Program-made: the position numbers and the translations under genes
Part shown: one piece after another, positions 17,654-25,803 of the stretch
Position numbering within the stretch: the first letter of the stretch is position 1
Layout: each line of letters starts with the position of its first letter
NCBI RefSeq assembly: GCF_002119425.1
Contig: NZ_MDSU01000018.1
Span: forward strand, 711,501-775,500
Length of the DNA: 64,000 bases
From: Desulfurella amilsii
GTDB lineage: Bacteria; Campylobacterota_A; Desulfurellia; Desulfurellales; Desulfurellaceae
Direction: 5' to 3'
Notes under the pieces: model-generated
The model's input: the letters and a program-made list of their open reading frames with translations, nothing else
Told to the model about the DNA's origin: nothing
Database searches by the model: none

Positions 17654-18735
17654 AAACTAAGATTATATTTTTGATTGCAAGCGTTGGTATACTAATTGGC
17701 CTTGTAAGCGCCTACATATACAATAAGCGCATAAGCGCTCTACCCCCTGTACATGTAGAAAAAAACCCCTATGAAGCTGGCCTATACGCCACAGGCATTA
17801 TTGAAAGCTACCAGACAAATGGTGAGAATATAAATATCTTTCCTGATGTATCAGGCAGGGTTACTCAGATTTTTGTAAAAGATGGCCAAAGCGTTAAAAA
17901 AAGCGAGCCTCTTTTAAAAATAGACGACACACAGCAAAAAAACATTACACAGCAGGCCTACGCTTCAGTGCAAGCAGCTCTTGCCTACCTAAACGAGCTA
18001 AAAGCGCAGCCTCGAAAAGAAACGCTTGAGGTTGCAAAAGCCCAGCTTGAGTATGCTGCAGCCCAATTAAAATCAGCGAAAAACCAATGGGGCAAAGTAG
18101 AAAAAGCCTATAATTTAAACCCAAACTCTGTAAGCAAAAACACGTACGATACCACAAAGGATGCATATGAGACAGCCAAAGCAAACTGCCAGGTAGCACT
18201 AAAACAATATGACCTAACAAAAGCCGGCGCGTGGATATATGACATACAAAATGCGCAAAGCCAGTATGAAGCAGCTCTAAAGTCCTACCTTGCAAATAAA
18301 GCGCTGCTTGATAAGTATACAGTTAGGGCCCCAGTTAATGGTGTAGTGTTAAAAGTGGCTACAGCTGTTGGAAGCTATGTATCACCATCTGGCTCATACG
18401 GCACATACACGCAAGGCTATGGACCTGTTGTTGCGCTTGGCAACATTGAAAAAGAAATGGAAGTTAGATGCTATGTGGATGAGATCTTAGTACCAAGGCT
18501 GCCAAAACCACAAGATATGATAGCTACTGCTTTTATAAGGGGCACAGATAAGAAAATCCCGCTTGAGTTTGTAAGCCTTCAGCCATACACCACACCAAAG
18601 ATAGAACTATCAAACCAAAGGACAGAACAAGTAGATGTAAGGGTACTGCCTATAGTGTTTAAGTTTAGAGTGCCAAAAGACTTAACAATTTATCCTGGCA
18701 TGCTTGTGGATGTATATATAGGAGAAAAGAAATGA
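17650..18735 (+). CDS. HlyD-family membrane fusion protein
   Basis: Periplasmic adaptor joining the ABC permease to the outer-membrane channel. The 361 residues begin with a membrane anchor (about 4-24), then a lipoyl/barrel-sandwich half (GRVTQIFVKDGQSVKKSEPL near 62-81). A long alpha-helical hairpin, roughly 95-210 and rich in Ala, Gln and Lys, follows, and then the second lipoyl half (VRAPVNGVVLKVATAVGSYV near 225-244). No cytoplasmic domain is evident. ATGA overlap on both sides. Confidence 0.9.
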   Translation: MKTKIIFLIASVGILIGLVSAYIYNKRISALPPVHVEKNPYEAGLYATGIIESYQTNGENINIFPDVSGRVTQIFVKDGQSVKKSEPLLKIDDTQQKNITQQAYASVQAALAYLNELKAQPRKETLEVAKAQLEYAAAQLKSAKNQWGKVEKAYNLNPNSVSKNTYDTTKDAYETAKANCQVALKQYDLTKAGAWIYDIQNAQSQYEAALKSYLANKALLDKYTVRAPVNGVVLKVATAVGSYVSPSGSYGTYTQGYGPVVALGNIEKEMEVRCYVDEILVPRLPKPQDMIATAFIRGTDKKIPLEFVSLQPYTTPKIELSNQRTEQVDVRVLPIVFKFRVPKDLTIYPGMLVDVYIGEKK

Positions 18736-20138
18736 GACACAGAATAATTTTAGGTTTAACCTTAGCTGCATTTTTATCATCTTGCGCTTTATATAGTTCG
18801 CCAAAGAACGTTAAAGTGCAGATACCTTCTAAATTTGAGTACAAAATAAACTCAACCAACTCTACGCTAAGTCAAAACTGGTGGGAAAACTTCAACGACC
18901 CAACGCTTAATAATGTAATCAAAACAGCACTGGAAAACAACTTAAACTACAAAATTGCACTAAAAAATATTCAGATTGCGCAAACCTACGTAGGCCAAAA
19001 CCAATCAGCCCTTTTGCCAACAATCAACGCCACATACTCATCAACACGCAATAAACCTTCTTTAAACCAAAACCTATCTCCGCTGACTAGCTCAAACAAG
19101 ATATACAACCTTCATCAGGCAGGGCTATCTGCTTCTTACGAGCTTGATGTGTGGCACCAGATACAAAACAGCGTAAACCAAGCAAAAGCCAATGTAAAGC
19201 TCTCACAAGCTGATGCCAATGTAGTCAAGCTTACACTGCTAAGCAATGTAGCTCAAACCTACTTTCAGCTTAGCGCGCTTGATCTTTCCATAGAGAACTT
19301 CACCAAACAGCTTGAATCAGCAAGAGAAATTCTCAAACTAAACGAGGATCAATACAAAAGCGGCCTTATCAATATAGAGCCCGTAGAAAATGCAAAAACG
19401 CAGACAGAAAACATAAAAACAGTCCTAAACAACCTCATAAAGCAAAAGCAAATTACTCAAAACACACTTGCCTACTACCTGGGTAAATACCCAGAAGATT
19501 TTTCTATTAAACCGCTCATCAAAGGATTTGACTCACAAATATATGCAAAGCTAATACCTCCTCAAGTACCCTCTACAGTTTTAACCCAAAGGCCAGATGT
19601 AAAAGAAGCCATGTACAATGTGCTCTCTTATGCCTATGCCCAGAAGCAGGCGCTTGCAAACTTCTTTCCTGTGTTTAACTTAACCGCCAACTATGGTTAT
19701 GCATCTACAAACCTTTCAAACTTTATAGAAAATGCAAGCAACGTCTGGAGCTTTGGGTTAAATATCCTAGCACCCATATTTAATTACAAAAAGAATACAA
19801 GCATCTATGAGCGCTCAAAGCTTCAATACGAGCAGGCGGTATTAAACTACAGAAATACCGTGATAAACTCCTTCAACGAAGTTGACAGCGCCCTTGCCTC
19901 ATACAAAAAAGACAATGAAGCGCTGCTTAGTTATCAAAAAAACTATCAATCGGCCAAAAATCTCTACGATATCTATAAAGCTCAATACGAAGCAGGCACG
20001 GTAGATTACATAACATACCTAAACTACAGGATAAATTTGCTCACTGCTCAATACAACTTCATAAACCAAAACCTGCTTGTTAGAGAAGACGTCATTAGCA
20101 TATACAATGCGCTTGGCATGGGACTATCTTCAGATTAG
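18732..20138 (+). CDS. Outer-membrane efflux lipoprotein (NodT/TolC family)
   Basis: Outer-membrane channel of the pump. The 468 residues begin with a lipoprotein signal peptide ending in the lipobox LSSC (cysteine near 17), followed by two tandem outer-membrane efflux repeats with long coiled helices (for example AQTYFQLSALDLSI near 169-182). The motif LTQRPDVKEAMYNVLSY near 283-299 matches the family block between repeats. It is the last gene of the efflux operon and is followed by a hairpin terminator. Confidence 0.92.
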   Translation: MRHRIILGLTLAAFLSSCALYSSPKNVKVQIPSKFEYKINSTNSTLSQNWWENFNDPTLNNVIKTALENNLNYKIALKNIQIAQTYVGQNQSALLPTINATYSSTRNKPSLNQNLSPLTSSNKIYNLHQAGLSASYELDVWHQIQNSVNQAKANVKLSQADANVVKLTLLSNVAQTYFQLSALDLSIENFTKQLESAREILKLNEDQYKSGLINIEPVENAKTQTENIKTVLNNLIKQKQITQNTLAYYLGKYPEDFSIKPLIKGFDSQIYAKLIPPQVPSTVLTQRPDVKEAMYNVLSYAYAQKQALANFFPVFNLTANYGYASTNLSNFIENASNVWSFGLNILAPIFNYKKNTSIYERSKLQYEQAVLNYRNTVINSFNEVDSALASYKKDNEALLSYQKNYQSAKNLYDIYKAQYEAGTVDYITYLNYRINLLTAQYNFINQNLLVREDVISIYNALGMGLSSD

Positions 20139-20159
20139 TTTTGAAACCCCCTATTAAAT

Positions 20160-20215
20160 AAGTTTGGGTAACCTCTTTGAAAGGGTTGCCCAAACTTTAG
20201 TGCTTTTTATGATTT
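20160..20215 (+). terminator. Hairpin terminator of the efflux operon
   Basis: A 14-base stem (20160-20173 with 20184-20197, one G-T pair) encloses a 10-base loop. A short T-rich tract (TGCTTTTT, 20201-20208) follows. It lies 22 bases after the outer-membrane lipoprotein gene and just before the tRNA promoter. Confidence 0.7.
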
Positions 20216-20241
20216 GACTTTTTAAAAAAAGTGGCTATAAT
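20214..20241 (+). promoter_or_regulatory. Promoter of tRNA-fMet
   Basis: TTGACT (20214-20219) and a perfect TATAAT (20236-20241) are separated by 16 bases, 14 bases before the mature tRNA 5' end. This is one of the best sigma-70-like promoters in the window, as expected for a stable RNA. Confidence 0.8.
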
Positions 20242-20254
20242 AAAAAAATGTTGA

Positions 20255-20331
<77 letters not shown>

Positions 20332-20367
20332 ATGTAGCTTACCAAAATTGTTTCTCATCTATTATAT

Positions 20368-20381
20368 AAACTTATAAGTTT
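20368..20381. promoter_or_regulatory. Perfect 14-bp palindrome upstream of the APC permease
   Basis: AAACTTATAAGTTT is a perfect palindrome in the 130-base gap between tRNA-fMet and the permease gene. A TTGACA lies at about 20399 but no well-spaced -10 box was found. Possible operator; weak evidence. Confidence 0.3.
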
Positions 20382-20461
20382 GTTTAAATAAAGTCATTTG
20401 ACAATTAAGAGAAACTATATAAACTAGCCAGAGGTTAGTTAAATTTTTTTTTGGGGGTATT

Positions 20462-21860
20462 ATGGAGTTATTTAGAAAAAAAACAGTTGAAATGATTGAA
20501 GATGACACAAGAGAAGGCCAGCCACATTCATTAAAAAAAGCTCTTAACTGGTTTGACCTAATGTTGCTTGGTATAGGTGGTATTATTGGCACTGGCATTT
20601 TTGTAATAACTGGCGTTGCAGCAGCAAAATACGCAGGCCCTGCACTTATTGTATCTTTTGTAATTTCAGGTATTGCAAGTGCTTTTACTGCCTTGTCATA
20701 TGCAGAGTTTGCATCAAGCTTTCCAATTTCTGGATCAACATATAGCTACAGCTATTTGGCACTAGGTGAAATTGTCGCATGGGTAATCGGGTGGGATTTG
20801 ATATTAGAATACGCCTTTGCGCTACCTGCTATTGCGCTAGGGTGGTCTGGCTACTTTACTGCCCTTTTGCACTCACTGGGTATAAATGTTCCAGCGCAAA
20901 TTGCAAATTCTTCGTTTGCGGCAGCTGGAGGTATTATTAATATACCTGCTATGGGTATAATATTATTGCTTACATGGCTTGTATATTTGGGTATTAGAGA
21001 AAGCGCAACCTTTAATAATATAGCTGTTATTTTTAAGGTATCCGTGATTTTATTTTTTATAGCAGTGGCTGTGTGGCATATAAAGCCTGTTAATTGGCAT
21101 CCATTTATGCCATATGGCTGGCATGGAGTTATGTCTGGCGCTGCTATAATATTTTTTGCATATATAGGCTTTGATGCAGTCTCTACTGCTGCAGAAGAAT
21201 CAAAAAACCCAGCGCGTGATATGCCAATTGGTATTATTGGCTCACTGGCTGTAAGCTCTATTTTATATATAGCTGTGGTTGTTATCTTAACGGGAATTAT
21301 ACCATACAAACTGTTAAATGATCCAGCACCTGTAGCAAAAGGCTTAGAATATATTGGTATGAGCTTTGGAGCTGGACTTGTTTCAATAGGCGCACTTGTG
21401 GGCATTACTACTGTATTGCTTGTAATGCTCTATGGCCAAGTTAGGATATTTTTTGCTATGTCAAGGGACGGTCTTTTGCCCCCTTTTTTTTTCAAAGCTA
21501 CATCCAAAACATAAAACACCATATTTGAGCACATGGTTTGTAGGAATAATAACTTCTTTAATAGCCGGGTTTTTGCCCATTGATGTATTGGCTGAGCTAG
21601 TCAATATAGGCACACTATTTGCGTTTTTGCTCGTATCTTTATCTGTAATAATTTTGCGTTACACAAAACCAGAGCTACAAAGAAAATTCAAATGCCCATG
21701 GGTGCCACTTATCCCCATTATGGCAATACTATTTAGTGGATACTTGATGATATCGCTACCCATTGAAACCTGGATAAGATTTATTGTATGGTTTATTATT
21801 GGTTTTATAATTTATTTTACATACTCAAGGTACAATAGCAGGCTAGTTAAACCGTCTTGA
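20462..21860 (+). pseudogene. APC-superfamily amino-acid permease, frameshifted at a T9 tract
   Basis: Two overlapping frames together make one cationic-amino-acid-transporter-like permease of about 465 residues and 12 hydrophobic segments. Frame one (20462-21514) carries the N-terminal signature GIGGIIGTGIFVITG near 38-52 and continues to DGLLPPFF. Frame two (to 21860) resumes with SKLHPKHKTPYLSTW and the last helices. The break is a run of nine T at 21484-21492 directly after CCCCC; eight T restores one frame. It could be a sequencing error, a true mutation, or a site for polymerase slippage. The start is supported by GGGGG just upstream. A terminator hairpin follows. Confidence 0.85.
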
Positions 21861-21874
21861 CCACCTGTAGTTCG

Positions 21875-21905
21875 ATAATGCTATTATAACAGCATTATTT
21901 TTTTA
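21875..21905 (+). terminator. Rho-independent terminator after the permease
   Basis: A perfect 8-bp stem, ATAATGCT (21875-21882) with AGCATTAT (21891-21898), closes an 8-base loop and is followed by a run of T (21898-21904). Confidence 0.85.
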
Positions 21906-22152
21906 TATGGGGATTACAGTGTTTTTTGTTAAATTTGCAAGCGGATTGTTTATTTTATTATGCTTTTTTTCTATTGGCACTGGCTAAACTGTCCCCTTTT
22001 TTCTTTTAACACATAGGAATAAAAATTTCTTTGAATTTGGTTCTTTTTGCTGGGGATATTATAAATTCTACTTGTTTATAAAACAACATTTTTGAAAATT
22101 TAACATTGCATTTTTGCTATAATTATGATACGCTTTTGGCATAAGTAGAGTT
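21906..22152 (+). other. AT-rich leader-like region before the CRISPR repeats
   Basis: About 250 bases without a gene. The stretch is very AT-rich with T-tracts and contains a TATAAT at 22118-22123, 29 bases before the first repeat, without a well-spaced -35 box (TTGAAA at 22092, spacer 20). Position, composition and direction fit a CRISPR leader, but this is inference from context only. Confidence 0.4.
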
Positions 22153-22249
22153 GTTTGTATGTTACCTATGAGGAATTAAAACTAATATGTAGCAATGTTT
22201 TTTCTAAAAGCTGCATAATGTTTGTATGTTACTTATTAGGAATTGAAGC
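22153..22249 (+). CRISPR. Two-repeat CRISPR remnant (one spacer)
   Basis: Two 30-base repeats at 22153-22182 and 22220-22249 match at 26 of 30 positions and flank a 37-base spacer (22183-22219). Both begin GTTTGTATGTTAC and contain AGGAATT. The first ends ATTAAAAC and the second ATTGAAGC, close to the ATTGAAAC crRNA handle typical of type I-B repeats, so transcription would run on the plus strand. No cas genes lie in the window. The second repeat is the more damaged at its 3' end, and foreign GC-rich DNA starts at that base, so this is probably the leader-proximal stump of a longer array. Confidence 0.75.
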
Positions 22250-22376
22250 GTAGTAGCGCCTGGTTCTGGGGACGTGGATTTCGCGCAGGGGCGTTTTACG
22301 GAACCTGGGATGGCAAGGCCATGAATCTGGTCTTTTTCCATGGGATCGGGGTTCATCGACGTGAAGGAGCAAAACA

Positions 22377-25022
22377 ATGGAAAATAACACGCAGTACAAT
22401 GACTTATCGGATGTTTTCGCGGGTGTGGAAAGTAGCTCGCAGGGACTCAGCAGCGCCGAGGCCCAAGCACGCCTGATAAAATTCGGACCGAATCAGCTGC
22501 CCCCTTCTCCGCCCAAGCCCTGGTGGCGACGGTTTCTGGACCAGTTTCGCAACCCCCTCATCGCCATCCTGGTCCTTGCCGCCTTTTTGTCCTGGCTCTT
22601 GGGGTATCCCGTTGATAGCGCGGTGATCTGGGCGGTCATCCTCATCAATACGATCCTCGGCTTCGTGCAGGAATACCGTGCGGAAAATGCCGTGGCTGCT
22701 CTCCAGTCACTCCTGGATCCTCACGTCTCGGTGCTGCGCGATGGCCGCTGGGAGACCCTGCCTGCCGCCAGGATCGTCCCCGGTGATCTATTGGCCGTGC
22801 AAGCAGGGGAACGCATCAGCGCCGACCTCGCCCTCGTCGAGGCGGCCCGCGAATTGGCAATGGATGAATCCATGCTCAGCGGCGAATCCTTACCCGTGCC
22901 CAAGGCAGCGATGCCCCGGCAACACCGTGCGGCAGCAGGCGCCGCGGAGGAAACACAACGGCAGAGCATGATCTATGCTGGCACCCTGGTTACCACGGGC
23001 AGCGGCCTGGGCATCGTGCTCCGCACCGGTGCCACCACGACGATTGGCCGCATTCAGACCCTGATGACCAGCCTGCCGCCCGTGGAGACCCCGCTGCTGC
23101 GGCGGGTCAACCGGCTCGCCGGGAGCTTGAGCGTCGCCGTCCTAGTCCTGGCGGCACTGGCCCTTGCCGTAGGGCTCAGCCATGGCCAGGGTCTGGAAAA
23201 TACCTTGCTGGCTGCCGTCAGCCTGGCCGTAGCCATCATCCCAGAGGGCTTGCCCGCCGTCATCAGCATCACACTGGCCCTGGGTGTCCAGCGCATGGCC
23301 CGCCGCGGTGCCATTCTGCGCCAGTTGCCCGCCGTGGAAACGCTGGGATCGGTCACGGTGATCTGTACGGACAAGACCGGAACCCTCACCGAAAACCGCA
23401 TGCAGGTGGCCACGGCCCTCCTCGCGGAAAGCACCATCCACGCGCCCTTCACCGTATCCTCGCCTCAGGATCGAGAGGCCCTGGCCAAACTGGCGACGGC
23501 AGCGGTGTTGTGCAACGATGCGCACTTGGGTGAACAAGGGGAAGGCCTAGGGGACCCCATGGAACAGGCCCTTCTCCACTTCGCCCATCATCTCGGGCTC
23601 ATCTCCACAGCGATTCGCGAAACCCACCCACGGCGGGATACCCTCCCTTTCCAGCACGAGCGCAAGTTCATGGCAACCACCCATGACGAGGGACGCGTCT
23701 TTCTCAAAGGTGCCCCGGAGGTCATCCTGGACCTCTGCGCATGGGAATGGCATCCCCATGGCCTGGAGGCCATTGACCGGAAAACCTGGCGGGAGCGCAT
23801 CGATGTCCTGGCGGAGGACGGCATGCGTACCCTTGCCCTAGCCTATGGCCGATCGCCGGAGGGTTCCTGGGAAAACCCCGCCCAAGGTGGATGGACACTC
23901 TTGGGGACGGTGGCATTCCTCGATCCGCCGCGGCCCGGTGTCCGGGAAGCCATACAACGCTGCCTGGCGGCAGGTATTCGCATGCAAATGATCACCGGTG
24001 ATCATCCGCGCACCGCCGCAGCCATCGCCCGCCAACTGGGGTTCATGGCCCCCGGCGATCCCGTCGTCACCCATGGGCAATGGACAGCGGCGCCCCCGGC
24101 GGAGCGCCTGCACCTGGCCGCCACCACCAAGGTCTTTGCCCGGGTCAACCCCGAAGACAAACTACAACTGGTGGAAACCTTGCAGCAGCAAGGCGAAATC
24201 GTCGCCATGACCGGCGATGGGGTGAACGATGCCCCGGCTCTGCGCCGAGCGGACATCGGTGTCGCCATGGGCCGTTCCGGCAGTGATGTGGCCCGGGAAG
24301 CGGCGGCCATGGTCCTGAGCGACGACCACTTTGCCCATATCGTCGATGCCGTCGCCGAGGGACGGAGGGTCTATGCCAATATCCGTAAGACCCTGCAGTT
24401 CATGTTGGTAACCAGCTTTGCCCAGGGCCTGGTCGTGTTGCTGGCCGTCTTGGTCGACACCGAGATGCCCATCACACCCTTGCAGATTCTCTGGGTCAAC
24501 ACCCTCACCGCTAGCACCATGGCCCTGGTCTTCGCCTTTATGGGGAGGGACCCCGGCTTGATGCAGCAAGCCCCCCGCCCACCCCAGGAAGCGCTGATAC
24601 CGCCTGCCCTCTGGCGCCGAATGGCCACCTTCACCGCCCTCACGGTGACCGTGGTATTCCTGACTTTCCACTATGGCCTTCTCGACCACACCCAGATCCA
24701 GGCGCGCACCTTGGCGGTGGATACCCTCATGACCATGGAGGCCGCCCTCCTCATCGCCCTCTACGGGCGGCCGCGCCAGGATCGGGGAGATGCGGCGGCC
24801 GGCCTGGCCCTGCTCCTGTGCCTGGTCAGCCAGTACCTCTTCGGAGCCTTGCCGGGTCTGCAACGATTATTCACCACCAGCAATCCCGACAGGGCCGACC
24901 TGTTCATCCTCCTGGGTGCGGGGATTCTGTCCTACGGAGCAGCGCGTATCCTCTGGGGCACAGACCCCATTGCGGCGTCCGCGAAGGAGGCATCCCAAAA
25001 GGCCGATGGCAAGACGCCATAG
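22377..25022 (+). CDS. P-type cation-transporting ATPase (P2-like), GC-rich and foreign
   Basis: An 881-residue HAD-type ion pump. Its order is an N-terminal cation-ATPase domain (SSAEAQARLIKFGPNQLP near 25-42), the actuator-domain LSGES near 167, the TM4 motif PEGLPA near 289, the phosphorylation site DKTGTLT near 332, the hinge TGDGVNDAP near 611-619 and six C-terminal membrane segments. PEGLP places it with P2 (Ca2+/Mg2+/Na+/H+) pumps rather than heavy-metal P1B pumps; the ion cannot be fixed. AAGGAG at 22364-22369 supports the ATG. Its G+C is roughly twice that of neighbouring genes and codons end mostly in G or C, so it was acquired from a high-GC donor, and it abuts group II intron sequence. 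Confidence 0.9.
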   Translation: MENNTQYNDLSDVFAGVESSSQGLSSAEAQARLIKFGPNQLPPSPPKPWWRRFLDQFRNPLIAILVLAAFLSWLLGYPVDSAVIWAVILINTILGFVQEYRAENAVAALQSLLDPHVSVLRDGRWETLPAARIVPGDLLAVQAGERISADLALVEAARELAMDESMLSGESLPVPKAAMPRQHRAAAGAAEETQRQSMIYAGTLVTTGSGLGIVLRTGATTTIGRIQTLMTSLPPVETPLLRRVNRLAGSLSVAVLVLAALALAVGLSHGQGLENTLLAAVSLAVAIIPEGLPAVISITLALGVQRMARRGAILRQLPAVETLGSVTVICTDKTGTLTENRMQVATALLAESTIHAPFTVSSPQDREALAKLATAAVLCNDAHLGEQGEGLGDPMEQALLHFAHHLGLISTAIRETHPRRDTLPFQHERKFMATTHDEGRVFLKGAPEVILDLCAWEWHPHGLEAIDRKTWRERIDVLAEDGMRTLALAYGRSPEGSWENPAQGGWTLLGTVAFLDPPRPGVREAIQRCLAAGIRMQMITGDHPRTAAAIARQLGFMAPGDPVVTHGQWTAAPPAERLHLAATTKVFARVNPEDKLQLVETLQQQGEIVAMTGDGVNDAPALRRADIGVAMGRSGSDVAREAAAMVLSDDHFAHIVDAVAEGRRVYANIRKTLQFMLVTSFAQGLVVLLAVLVDTEMPITPLQILWVNTLTASTMALVFAFMGRDPGLMQQAPRPPQEALIPPALWRRMATFTALTVTVVFLTFHYGLLDHTQIQARTLAVDTLMTMEAALLIALYGRPRQDRGDAAAGLALLLCLVSQYLFGALPGLQRLFTTSNPDRADLFILLGAGILSYGAARILWGTDPIAASAKEASQKADGKTP

Positions 25023-25028
25023 GCCCGC

Positions 25029-25646
25029 GCGAGAAAAACGGCTAAAGACCATCTGTACAAACTCTGGAACCGGATGTCGAGCGGAAGCTATTTCCCTAGT
25101 GCCGTGCTACGGGTGGAAATACCCAAGAAGAGCGGAGGAATGAGGCCGTTGGGGATCCCGACGGTGCATCCGGAAAAGACGAAGATTGTCTATTGCAAGG
25201 ACGCGAAACAGGCAAGGCGAGTATGCGTGTACTGAATTCGACTTTCTGGGATTTACGTTCAAACCCCGGTTTGCGAAAAACCGCCAGGGACAATTCTTTA
25301 TGAGCTTCTCGCCGGCCATAAGCATAAAGGCAGAAATGGCAATCAAGGATGAAATCAGGTCCTGGAAACTGCATAAACGAACAGGTAGCTAACTGGAAGA
25401 AATAGCTAAATTCTGCAATCCCCGATTACGAGGATGGTTGCACTACTACGGTAAATACCGACGGTCAGCACTTGCCGGAATATTCGGGATGTTCAATGCG
25501 ATCTTGGCAAAATGGGTCAAGCTCCGTTTCAAAAAGCTGAAGCGCAATTGGAACAAAGCCTTCGCTTGGCTTATAAAGGTTGCCCGGCAGCACTCGAAGC
25601 TCTTCTTCCATTGGGAATGGGGTTATTTTGGTACTGGTCGGATATG
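25029..25646 (+). pseudogene. Decayed group II intron reverse transcriptase/maturase (LtrA type)
   Basis: Three damage types are visible. The first reading frame gives the RT block LYKLWNRMSSGSYFP and VEIPKKSGGMRPLGIPTV, then jumps straight to HPEKTKIVYCKD, so a large internal part including the YADD catalytic box is deleted. The frame then shifts before EFDFLGFTFKPRFAKN, and a stop interrupts it after KLHKRTGS. The maturase domain (RGWLHYYGKYRRSAL to KLFFHWEWGYFG) follows up to 25646. The fragment starts within a few bases of the ATPase stop, so the intron 5' part is missing. Confidence 0.85.
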
Positions 25647-25723
25647 AAGAGCCGTATGAATTGAGAGATTCACGTACGGTCCCGTGAGGGGCTGGGGATG
25701 AAATTCCCTCGGCCTACTCGACC
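25029..25723 (+). mobile_element. Group II intron A, 5'-truncated, with domains V and VI
   Basis: The maturase remnant is followed by a typical domain V hairpin: GAGCCGTATG (25649-25658) pairs with CACGTACGGTCC (25671-25682). Domain VI ends in GGCCTACTCGACC (25711-25723). The same end recurs in intron B, where the shared sequence stops at the same point, which defines the 3' boundary to within a few bases. The 5' half is absent. Confidence 0.85.
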
Positions 25724-25766
25724 GGATAGCGCCAATGACGCGCTACCGGTTAAGCATATGTTAGGC
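25722..25766 (+). other. attC-like site, right half (after intron A)
   Basis: CCGG-A-TAGCG (25722-25731) and CGCTACCGG (25741-25749) form a stem with one extrahelical A, as in integron attC sites. They are followed by an L'-like GGTTAAGC (25748-25755) and an R' core GTTAGGC (25760-25766; consensus GTTRRRY). The DUF4917 gene starts 38 bases later, as expected for a cassette recombined at this point. GCGCTAGCGC (25771-25780) is an additional perfect palindrome between the core and the gene. Confidence 0.55.
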
Positions 25767-25803
25767 TGACGCGCTAGCGCATAAGAAACGTGGGAGAAAA
25801 CTA

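Noticed and set aside
22243-22476. 77-codon frame from the CRISPR end into the ATPase gene
   Set aside because: Overlaps the ATPase start in another frame, without motif or conserved start; likely chance in GC-rich DNA.
24162-24863. Long open frames opposite the P-type ATPase
   Set aside because: High G+C removes stop codons in all frames; none has a motif, while the plus frame has every P-type ATPase signature.
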